Shown here: positions 42,787 to 49,319 of the stretch, in pieces
How the letters are laid out: each line of letters begins with the position of its first letter
How positions within the stretch are numbered: the first letter of the stretch is position 1
Source: Candidatus Avichristensenella intestinipullorum
GTDB taxonomy: Bacteria > Bacillota > Clostridia > Christensenellales > Aristaeellaceae
Length of the DNA stretch: 49,319 bases
Direction: 5' to 3'
Assembly: GCA_018713305.1 (NCBI GenBank)
Contig: DVFI01000151.1
Coordinates: 1-49,319 of the forward strand
Notes under the pieces: generated by a model
Database searches by the model: none
Seen by the model: the letters and a program-made list of their open reading frames with translations, nothing else
What the model was told of the DNA's origin: nothing
Position numbers and translations under genes: made by a program

Positions 42787-43815
42787 ATGTCCATACGCGA
42801 ACAAATCCAGGAACGGGAAAAGGCTTGGCTTGCGCCGTGGGCATGCCGCCAGACCCGGGGACGGGAAAAACCAATCAGTCCGGACGACCTGCGCACCGAG
42901 TTTCAGCGCGACCGCGACAGAATTATCCACTCCAAGGCGTTCCGGCGGCTGAAATTCAAAACCCAGTGCTTTTCCACCAACGACGACGAGTTCAGAACGC
43001 GCCTGACCCATACGCTGGAGGTGGCGCAGATTGCCCGCACGCTTGCCCGGGCGCTGCGGCTCAACGAAGACCTGGCGGAGGCCATCGCGCTGGGGCATGA
43101 TTTGGGGCATACGCCCTTTGGCCACATGGGCGAGCGGACGCTCAACCGCCTGATGCCCGAAGGGTTTCGCCATCGGGAACAGAGCCTGCGCGTGGTGGAC
43201 GTGCTGGAAAACCAGGGGGAAGGGCTGAACCTGACCTGGGAAGTGCGCGACGGCATCGCGCACCATTCCGGCTCGGTGGCGCCGTCCACGCTGGAGGGCC
43301 AGTGCGTCAGCCGCGCGGACCGCATTGCATATATCAACCACGATATCGACGACGCGCTGCGCGCCGGCGTGCTTTCCCGGGACGACCTGCCGCGCGATTT
43401 GACGCGCGTGCTGGGCGCGTCGCACGGCGAGCGCATTGATACCATGATTCGCGACATTATACGCCAGAGCGCGGACGGAGCCGGCGTGCGCATGTCCGAG
43501 GAGGTGGGGCAGGCGACGCTGGCCATGCGGACGTTCCTGTTCGAGCGGGTGTACCATCGCCATTCCGCACGGGAGGAGGAACGGAAAATCTCGCGCCTGA
43601 TCGAGGCGCTGTATGACCACGTGCTCCGGCATCCGGAGGTCATGCCCGCCGATTATCTCGCGCGCAGCCGGACCCAGGGGCTGGAACGGTCGGCGGGCGA
43701 TTTTGTGGCCAGCATGACCGATCATTATGCCATACAATACTTTGAAAGCCTGTTTCTGCCGGCCTATCAGCCTGCGGAGGACCTGCGCGCGCCTTCGAAT
43801 GGGACAATTTTATGA
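42787..43815 (+). CDS. dgt: Deoxyguanosinetriphosphate triphosphohydrolase-like protein
   Basis: A 342-residue HD-domain enzyme that would remove triphosphate from dGTP or related dNTPs. The HD metal site is visible in RLTHTLEVAQIARTLARAL and IALGHDLGHTPFGHMGE, and the remaining ligand in DRIAYINHDIDDALRAG. The motif REQSLRVVDVLE also fits the Dgt family. AAAGGAGGAG lies six bases before ATG 42787. It heads the operon containing primase and the principal sigma factor, the usual position in Clostridia and Bacilli. Its role there may be to control dNTP pools. Confidence 0.92.
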   Translation: MSIREQIQEREKAWLAPWACRQTRGREKPISPDDLRTEFQRDRDRIIHSKAFRRLKFKTQCFSTNDDEFRTRLTHTLEVAQIARTLARALRLNEDLAEAIALGHDLGHTPFGHMGERTLNRLMPEGFRHREQSLRVVDVLENQGEGLNLTWEVRDGIAHHSGSVAPSTLEGQCVSRADRIAYINHDIDDALRAGVLSRDDLPRDLTRVLGASHGERIDTMIRDIIRQSADGAGVRMSEEVGQATLAMRTFLFERVYHRHSAREEERKISRLIEALYDHVLRHPEVMPADYLARSRTQGLERSAGDFVASMTDHYAIQYFESLFLPAYQPAEDLRAPSNGTIL

Positions 43816-43909
43816 CGAAAACTTGCAGGAAAATACGTCACCGCGGCGAATGAATGCATGAGCGCCGCATTGCATGACGCTCCGGATTCGGACGGCGAAG
43901 GGAGGTAGG

Positions 43910-45669
43910 ATGGCACGCGGTATCCTCCGGAGTGGATTGAGGAGCTTCGCGCCCGCGCGGAGATTGTCTCGGTCGTATCGGAATATGTCCAGCTTCGCCA
44001 GAATGGACGCAGGTATTGGGGCCTTTGTCCGTTCCATCATGAGAAGACCGCGTCCTTCAGCGTCGATCCGGATAAGGGAATGTACTATTGCTTCGGCTGC
44101 AAGGCGGGCGGCACGGTCATCCAGTTCGTCATGGAGGCCGAGCACATGGATTTCGGCGAGGCGGTGCGCTACCTGGCCGACAAGGTGCATATGCCGCTGC
44201 CCAAGCAGGTGGATGCGGCCCGGGAGGCGCAGGAACGATCCCGCCGGGAAACCATCCTCGCGCTGAACCGCAAGGCCGCGCTCTGGTTTCACGAGCGCCT
44301 GTACGCGCCGGAGGGCGCGCGCGCGCTGGCATACCTGCACGGCCGCGGGCTGGACGATGCGGCCATCCGCATGTTCGGACTGGGCGCGGCCCCGGCGGGC
44401 TGGGACGCGCTGACGCGCCGCCTGACGGAGGAGGGCGCGGAGCCGCAGGCGCTGGTCGCGGCGGGGCTTTCGGTGGAAAAGGGCGGCAAGCGCTTTGACA
44501 TGTTCCGCGACCGGGTCATGTTTCCCATCGTCAGCGCCCATGGAGCGGTGCTCGGCTTTGGCGGCCGGATGATGGGGGACGGACAGCCCAAATACCTGAA
44601 CACCGCGGATACCCCCGCATTCAACAAGCGCCTGAACGTGTACGCGGCCAACCTGCTGAGAAAAAGCCGGGGCCTCCGGCGCGTGCTGCTGGTGGAAGGC
44701 TACATGGATGTGGTGTCGCTGACGCGGCATGGGGTGGAAGGCGCTGCGGCCACGCTGGGGACGGCGCTGACGCCCGATCAGGCGCGCCTGCTGAAACGGT
44801 ACGCCCCGGAGGTGTGGGTGGCCTACGACGGGGACGACGCAGGACAGAACGCCATCCTCAAAGCGCTGGATGTGCTGGCGTCGCTGGACATCCCCGCGCG
44901 GGTGCTGGTCATCCCGGACGGCATGGATCCGGACGAGTTCATCCGCGCACGGGGCCGGGAGGCGTTCGAGGCCATCGCGCCGCTGTCCGCGCCGTTGTAC
45001 CGGATGCAGCGCGCGCGCAGCGGACTGGACCTTTCCACGGAGGACGGCCGCGCGCAGTACGCCATCGCCTGCGCAGCCATCCTGCGGGGGGTGCGCCAGC
45101 CGGTGGAGGTGGAAAACCTGCTCAAACGCCTGATGGTAGAGACTGGCTATTCACGGGATGTGCTCGTGCGCCAAATGGGCGCGGCGGCTCCGGAAAAACC
45201 CGCGTATACGCCGCCCCCGCGCCGGGAAAAACTACCAGAGGCGCAGACGCCGCTGCTGTCCGATGCCCTCAAGGCGGAACGCACCCTGCTCGCGCTGTTG
45301 AGCGCGGGGCTCATCGGGGCGGAGACGGTGGATGCCGCCAGCTTTTCTCCCGGGCCGTCCCGGCAGATTGCCGAAGCGCTGCTGCGGGGAGAGCGCCCGG
45401 CGGCGCTGTTGGAGCGCTGCGAGGACGAGGACATGCGCCGAACCATGCTGGCGGTATTTAGCGAAGACACGCGCGTGCGGGAAGACGAAGCCCTGCGCGT
45501 GGCGGCGGACTGCCTGGAGCAGATGCGCCGCGGCTGGATTGAAGAACGTATCCGTACCCTGACGGCTGATCTTTCCAATGCGCAGGGGCACGACAAGCTG
45601 ATGATTTTGCAGGAAATCAAGGCCCTGGGCGACGAAAAAAGCCGCCTGCGGACCGGCCGAAAGGAGTGA
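43910..45669 (+). CDS. dnaG: DNA primase, apparent one-base frameshift at the start
   Basis: Primase makes RNA primers for replication. From 43921 the frame reads [22 protein letters not shown] and then the zinc finger with CPFHHEK and CFGCKAGG. The TOPRIM domain follows with [12 protein letters not shown] and the metal site [11 protein letters not shown], then a C-terminal helicase-interaction region. The total is about 586 residues. The only ATG with a ribosome binding site (43910, after GGGAGGTAGG) gives MARG and then leaves this frame. The primase frame has TAG at 43906-43908 and no ATG, GTG or TTG before 44080, which would delete the zinc finger. One base is missing between 43912 and 43921, or a near-cognate ACG at 43915 is used. 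Confidence 0.85.
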
Positions 45670-45674
45670 CAGGC

Positions 45675-46772
45675 TTGACCACCAATCCTTCCGATACGCA
45701 GCAGACAAGGATGAACGAGCTGATTAAGACGGGCAAGGATAAGGGCGTGCTGACCTATAAGGAAATCATGAACCGGCTTGCCGAAATGGAAATCGAGCCG
45801 GATCAGTTCGATAAGTTTCTGGAGAGCATGGAAGCGGCGGGCGTGGACGTCGTGGCGGATACGGAAATTCCGGAGCCGGCGTCCGAATCGCCGGAGCCCG
45901 AGCCGGCCGGGGAAGATTTGGATTTGAGCGTGCCCGAGGGGGTCGGGGTGGACGACCCGGTGCGCATGTATCTGAAGGAAATCGGCAAGGTGCCTCTGCT
46001 GACCGCGGAGGAGGAAATCGATATTGCCCAGCGCATGGAAGAAGGGGACGAGGAAGCCAAGCGCAAGCTGGCCGAGGCGAACCTGCGCCTGGTCGTGTCC
46101 ATCGCCAAGCGCTACGTGGGGCGCGGAATGCTCTTTCTGGACCTGATTCAGGAGGGGAATCTGGGCCTGATTAAGGCGGTGGAGAAGTTTGATTACCGCA
46201 AGGGGTACAAGTTTTCCACCTACGCCACCTGGTGGATTCGGCAGGCCATCACGCGCGCCATCGCCGACCAGGCGCGCACCATCCGCATTCCGGTGCACAT
46301 GGTCGAAACCATCAACAAGCTCATCCGCGTCTCCCGCCAGCTCCTGCAGGAGCTGGGACGCGAGCCCACGCCCGAGGAAATCGCGCGCGAGATGGCCATC
46401 TCCGAGGACAAGGTGCGCGAGATAATCAAAATCGCGCAGGAACCGGTGTCGCTGGAGACGCCCATCGGCGAGGAAGAGGACAGCCACCTGGGCGATTTTA
46501 TCCCCGACGACGACGCCCCCGCGCCGGCCGAGGCGGCCTCCTTCACGCTGATGAAGGAGCAGCTGATGAACGTGCTGGACACCCTTACGCCCCGCGAGGA
46601 AAAGGTGCTGCGCCTGCGCTTTGGGCTGGACGACGGCCGCCAGCGCACGCTGGAAGAGGTGGGCAAGGAGTTTAACGTCACGCGCGAGCGCATCCGCCAG
46701 ATTGAGGCCAAGGCCCTGCGCAAGCTGCGCCATCCCAGCCGCTCCAAGAAGCTCAAGGATTTCCTGGATTGA
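45675..46772 (+). CDS. sigA: Principal RNA polymerase sigma factor (SigA/RpoD)
   Basis: A 365-residue group 1 sigma factor. Region 1.1-like sequence ([26 protein letters not shown]) is followed by an acidic linker and [21 protein letters not shown] (region 1.2). Region 2 contains [26 protein letters not shown] and [22 protein letters not shown] for promoter melting. Region 3 follows, and region 4.2 contains [28 protein letters not shown] for -35 recognition. The TTG start at 45675 lies eight bases after AAAGGAG, which straddles the dnaG stop. A GTG at 45666 overlaps that site. dnaG-sigA coupling is a hallmark of the macromolecular synthesis operon. Confidence 0.96.
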   Translation: MTTNPSDTQQTRMNELIKTGKDKGVLTYKEIMNRLAEMEIEPDQFDKFLESMEAAGVDVVADTEIPEPASESPEPEPAGEDLDLSVPEGVGVDDPVRMYLKEIGKVPLLTAEEEIDIAQRMEEGDEEAKRKLAEANLRLVVSIAKRYVGRGMLFLDLIQEGNLGLIKAVEKFDYRKGYKFSTYATWWIRQAITRAIADQARTIRIPVHMVETINKLIRVSRQLLQELGREPTPEEIAREMAISEDKVREIIKIAQEPVSLETPIGEEEDSHLGDFIPDDDAPAPAEAASFTLMKEQLMNVLDTLTPREEKVLRLRFGLDDGRQRTLEEVGKEFNVTRERIRQIEAKALRKLRHPSRSKKLKDFLD

Positions 46773-47449
46773 ACCTGCCGCTTGCACGGCCCGGCGCGCG
46801 CAAGGAGGCCATCCTCTCGCTCGTGCCGCAGTGCCGGTTGGGCGCGGAGATTGGCGCGGATCACGGCCTCATTTCCGCCCACCTTCTGCGCGAAAACCGC
46901 TGCGGGCACATGGTGGTTTCGGACATCAGCGCCGCTTCGCTGGCGAAGGCGAGGCGGTTGTTTTTGCTGCACGGCCTGACGGCGCGCGCTGCGCTGCGCG
47001 TGGCGGACGGGCTGGACGCCTTGTGCGGGCTGGCGGAGAAGCCGGCAGCGGTGGTCATTGCGGGCATGGGCGCGCAGAGCATCGCGGGCATCCTCGCGCG
47101 GGGGAGCGAAGCGTGGGACGGGACGGCCTTTGTGCTCCAGCCCAATCCCGACCCGCCCTACCTGCGGCGGTGGCTGGCGGCGCATGGCTTCGCCATCGAA
47201 GCCGAACGCCTGGCGTTCGAAGGCGGGCGGTACTATGTGGCGATGCGGGCGCGGCGCGGGGCGTCGGACTATACGCCCAAGGAGCTGCTGCTGGGCCCAT
47301 GCCTGCTGCGGGACAAGCCCGCGCTGTGGCAGCCGTATCTGCGCTGGCGGCGGGACTGCCTGCGCGCGGCGAGGGATACGGGGCCGCAGACGGCCTGGAT
47401 AGAGGAGGAGATGGCGGATGAAGCAGGCGACGGTCCAGACCGTCTATGA
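46769..47449 (+). CDS. trmK: tRNA (adenine22-N1)-methyltransferase
   Basis: A 226-residue class I methyltransferase that methylates N1 of A22 in tRNA using S-adenosylmethionine. The SAM-binding motif is [16 protein letters not shown], followed by [31 protein letters not shown] and [14 protein letters not shown] are characteristic of TrmK. The TTG start overlaps the sigA stop by four bases, so translation is coupled. trmK directly after sigA is a conserved order in Bacillota. Confidence 0.9.
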   Translation: MNLPLARPGARKEAILSLVPQCRLGAEIGADHGLISAHLLRENRCGHMVVSDISAASLAKARRLFLLHGLTARAALRVADGLDALCGLAEKPAAVVIAGMGAQSIAGILARGSEAWDGTAFVLQPNPDPPYLRRWLAAHGFAIEAERLAFEGGRYYVAMRARRGASDYTPKELLLGPCLLRDKPALWQPYLRWRRDCLRAARDTGPQTAWIEEEMADEAGDGPDRL

Positions 47450-48179
47450 ATGGGTAGACCGGCTCGCGCCGTTTGAGACGGCCATGGAATGGGACAATGT
47501 GGGGCTTTTGCTCGGCGCGCGGGAGCGCCCGGTGGATACGGTGCTCACGGCGCTGGATTTGACACCCGGCGTCATCAAGGAAGCGGTCGGCCTGGGCGCG
47601 CAGGTGGTGGTGACGCATCATCCGATGCTTGTGCCGCTCAGGCGCCTGGACGAGGCGGAACCGCAGGCCGCGCTCCTGTGCGCGGCGGTGCGCGCCGGCA
47701 TTTCCTGGATTGCGGCGCATACCAATCTGGACATGGCCGAGGGCGGCGTAAACGACGCGCTGGCAGAGCGCCTGGGCTGGCAGGTGACGGAGACGGACGG
47801 ATTTCTGCGCGTGGGCGATTTTGAGGCGCCGCGCGCGCTGGAAGCGGTGCGCGAAGAGGTGGAGCGCGCGCTGGGCTGGCCGGTCTGGCGCTTCGGGCCG
47901 GCCGGGGCGAAGGTGCGCCGGTTCGCCCTCTGCTCGGGCTCGGGCGGGTCAGAGGTGCAGTCCGCCCTGCGCCATGGCGCGCAGCTGTTCCTGACCGGAG
48001 AAGTGCGGCATGACGCGGCGCTGCAGGCGGTTTCCCAGGGCCTGCAGGTGCTGGCCGCGGGACATGGGGCGACGGAAAAATGCGCGGCCAATGCGCTGCA
48101 GAAGCATTTACAATCCTGTGCGGATGCGGTACAATCCAAGGTACGGGTATTCGTTTCTCGGACGAATCCGTTCGCATAA
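47418..48179 (+). CDS. Nif3-like dinuclear metal centre protein
   Basis: A 253-residue Nif3/YqfO-family protein (short form without the inserted PII-like domain). The two-metal site ligands are visible as THHPML, AHTNLDMAEGG, GEVRHDAAL and AGHGATEK. Some members have GTP cyclohydrolase I-related or nucleotidase suggestions, but no agreed function. It overlaps trmK by 32 bases and has GGAGGAG before the ATG. It is part of the conserved trmK-nif3-zinc-ribbon set. Confidence 0.9.
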   Translation: MKQATVQTVYEWVDRLAPFETAMEWDNVGLLLGARERPVDTVLTALDLTPGVIKEAVGLGAQVVVTHHPMLVPLRRLDEAEPQAALLCAAVRAGISWIAAHTNLDMAEGGVNDALAERLGWQVTETDGFLRVGDFEAPRALEAVREEVERALGWPVWRFGPAGAKVRRFALCSGSGGSEVQSALRHGAQLFLTGEVRHDAALQAVSQGLQVLAAGHGATEKCAANALQKHLQSCADAVQSKVRVFVSRTNPFA

Positions 48180-48204
48180 GGCATCATCAATAGGAGGAAG
48201 AGGC

Positions 48205-48915
48205 GTGGATCAGATTCAGTTGCTTTGGAATTATCAGCAGGCAGACATGACGGCGGACCGGTTTGAGCGCGAGATGCGCAAATCGCCCAACCGGCAGAAA
48301 TTGCTGAAAAACCGTGAGTTCCTGCTGTCGCAGCAGGAAGCGATGCGCCGCATCGAGGGCGAAGTGGAGGCCATGGCCGAGCGCATGGAGGGATTGCGCG
48401 CGCAGGTGATGAGCCTGGAGGAGGAGCTGAAGGATCTGCAGGACACGCTCGAGGAAGAGGAGCCTGAAACCATTGAAATTGCCCGGAAATCCCTTTCCTC
48501 CGCCCAGAAAATCGTCAACGCCATCTCCCGCTGCGAACAGGAGCTGACGAAAATCCGCAAGGATGCCGAAACGCGCGACCGCCAGCAGCACGAGGTGCGC
48601 GTGCGCGCCGCCAAGGTGCGCGCGGAGTTTGACGCGCTGAAAAAGGTGTACGACCTGGAGTACAAGGAGCAGTCCGAGAAGCTGGCCCAGCTGCGCGCCC
48701 AGGCGGCCAAGGCGGGAGAGGCAATCAGCCCGGACATCCTGGAAAAATACAAGCAGATTAAGCAGCACAGCGTGCCGCCGATTGCGCGCCTGATTGACGG
48801 AAACCGCTGCGGCGGCTGCAACATGAACCTGCCGCAGGTCATTTTGCGCAACATCCGCATGGGCGCCAGAATCGTGGAATGCGAAAACTGCGGGCGCATC
48901 GTGCTGGTGGAATGA
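48205..48915 (+). CDS. Coiled-coil C4-type zinc-ribbon protein
   Basis: A 236-residue protein starting at GTG, eight bases after AGGAGG. A long antiparallel coiled coil fills about 15-170 (LLKNREFLLSQQEAMRRIEGE through YKEQSEKLAQLRAQAAKAGE). It is followed by a zinc ribbon with CGGC and CENC near the C-terminus. The family (COG1579) is encoded after nif3 in Clostridia and resembles CdsZ-type proteins. The role is unknown; nucleic-acid or chaperone-like functions have been proposed. It is the last gene of the dgt-dnaG operon in this window. Confidence 0.88.
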   Translation: MDQIQLLWNYQQADMTADRFEREMRKSPNRQKLLKNREFLLSQQEAMRRIEGEVEAMAERMEGLRAQVMSLEEELKDLQDTLEEEEPETIEIARKSLSSAQKIVNAISRCEQELTKIRKDAETRDRQQHEVRVRAAKVRAEFDALKKVYDLEYKEQSEKLAQLRAQAAKAGEAISPDILEKYKQIKQHSVPPIARLIDGNRCGGCNMNLPQVILRNIRMGARIVECENCGRIVLVE

Positions 48916-49021
48916 CGGAGCGGAGACAACAGGGCGCGGAAAGCGTGGCATGAACGCCGCGGCCTGCCGGCAGCGGCAGAGAAACTCCCCCGCACAAACG
49001 AAACGGACGGCAGTGCGGGCC
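48916..49021. other. Spacer after the dnaG operon
   Basis: No gene or RNA was recognised here. I looked for RNase P RNA, which often follows in Clostridia, but its conserved core (GAGGAAAGTCC) is absent. A CTGCCGGCAG palindrome is present at about 48964-48973. Confidence 0.5.
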
Positions 49022-49275
49022 TTCAGACCGTCGACAACGTGTTGTCGACGGTCTTTCGCTGCAAGGCTGACGGGGCAGCCTTGCAGCGAAGGGGGACATC
49101 ATGTTCCTGTGCGCGAAGCGCACGGCCGGAACATGATAGCGGAAGCGGCTTGCAGCCGCTCCTCGCGGCGTACACGCCGCCGCTGCGGATTTCCTTTGGA
49201 GGGCTTCGGCCCTCCAAACCTCCCTAATGGGGGGTGCCCGCAGGAGCTGCCTGCGCATGGGCAGGCAGCCTGAGG
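49022..49275. repeat. Dense tandem hairpin array, right window edge
   Basis: Consecutive inverted repeats fill the stretch. They include a 14-bp palindrome (49025-49038 with 49041-49054) and a 15-bp stem (49055-49069 with 49076-49090). A nested pair follows, ATCATGTTCC (49098-49107) with GGAACATGAT (49128-49137) enclosing GTGCGC-GAA-GCGCAC. AGCGGCT-TGC-AGCCGCT lies at about 49154-49170. TTTGGAGGGC-TTCG-GCCCTCCAAA ends at about 49220 and has a C(UUCG)G loop. GCTGCCTGC with GCAGGCAGC closes the array near 49270. Parts recur at 36301-36339. No coding frame here has a start signal. It may be a composite mobile palindrome or a structured RNA. Confidence 0.7.
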
Positions 49276-49319
49276 GGTGGAGCGATGGGGTCAGGAAGAA
49301 TACTGCACAGCTTTGTGGG

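Noticed and set aside
48916..49319. Possible RNase P RNA gene after the zinc-ribbon gene
   Set aside because: The position is typical for rnpB in Clostridia, but the conserved GAGGAAAGTCC core and paired ends are missing. The stretch is instead a series of independent palindromes.

Overview
The window looks like chromosomal DNA of a high-GC, gut-type member of the Bacillota (class Clostridia). The evidence is strong AGGAGG-type ribosome binding sites, frequent GTG/TTG starts, consensus SigA-type promoters, a ylm/divIVA/sepF division cluster, a pyrR leader attenuator, and a dgt-dnaG-sigA-trmK-nif3-zinc-ribbon macro-operon. No rRNA, tRNA, CRISPR array, transposase or phage gene was recognised. 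A finer taxonomic placement is not supported by what I can see.

Layout. (1) 201-7459, minus strand: anti-sigma and sigma factor, HlyD-like adaptor, yggS, sepF, yggT, ylmH, divIVA, a DUF5665 gene, lspA, an rluA-type pseudouridine synthase and a tiny membrane protein. This is a cell-division and envelope operon. (2) 7583-13715, plus strand: a YhhN-type membrane protein, a phosphoglycosyl transferase, a GT4 glycosyltransferase, a bifunctional fucokinase/GDP-fucose pyrophosphorylase and a small anchored protein, probably serving a fucosylated surface glycan. (3) 13858-19560, minus strand: a histidine kinase/response regulator pair, a DUF368 membrane protein, and the pyrR-uraA operon behind a PyrR attenuator.

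(4) 19879-33996 is a carbohydrate-utilisation island with codon use somewhat different from its flanks. A GH42-like glycosidase is divergent from an operon encoding an AraA-type sugar isomerase, a phosphomannose-isomerase-like protein with an extra N-terminal domain, a ROK kinase, an RpiR/MurR regulator, a NamZ (DUF1343) muramidase and a tandem GNAT acetyltransferase. A separately promoted LplB/YtcP-type ABC importer with its binding protein and an esterase follows. All three promoters carry the same operator-like element immediately upstream of, and overlapping, the -35 box. NamZ lacks a signal peptide, so the likely logic is import of an amino-sugar or muramyl glycoside followed by cytoplasmic cleavage, isomerisation and phosphorylation.

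(5) 34332-39651 holds decaying or altered genes: an M13 peptidase remnant with a TGA at a conserved Trp position and its middle deleted, a DUF362 ferredoxin-like gene, and a TetR-controlled pair of ABC exporter halves, one without its membrane domain and the other apparently lacking one membrane segment. (6) 39924-42548 is a GH2 glycosidase. (7) 42787-48915 is the dgt-dnaG-sigA operon. Its dnaG lacks any normal start codon in frame with the zinc finger, because the only well placed ATG is one nucleotide out of frame. (8) The last 300 bases, the first 190 bases and 36288-36351 contain dense runs of palindromes that share sequence with one another and look like a dispersed composite repeat.
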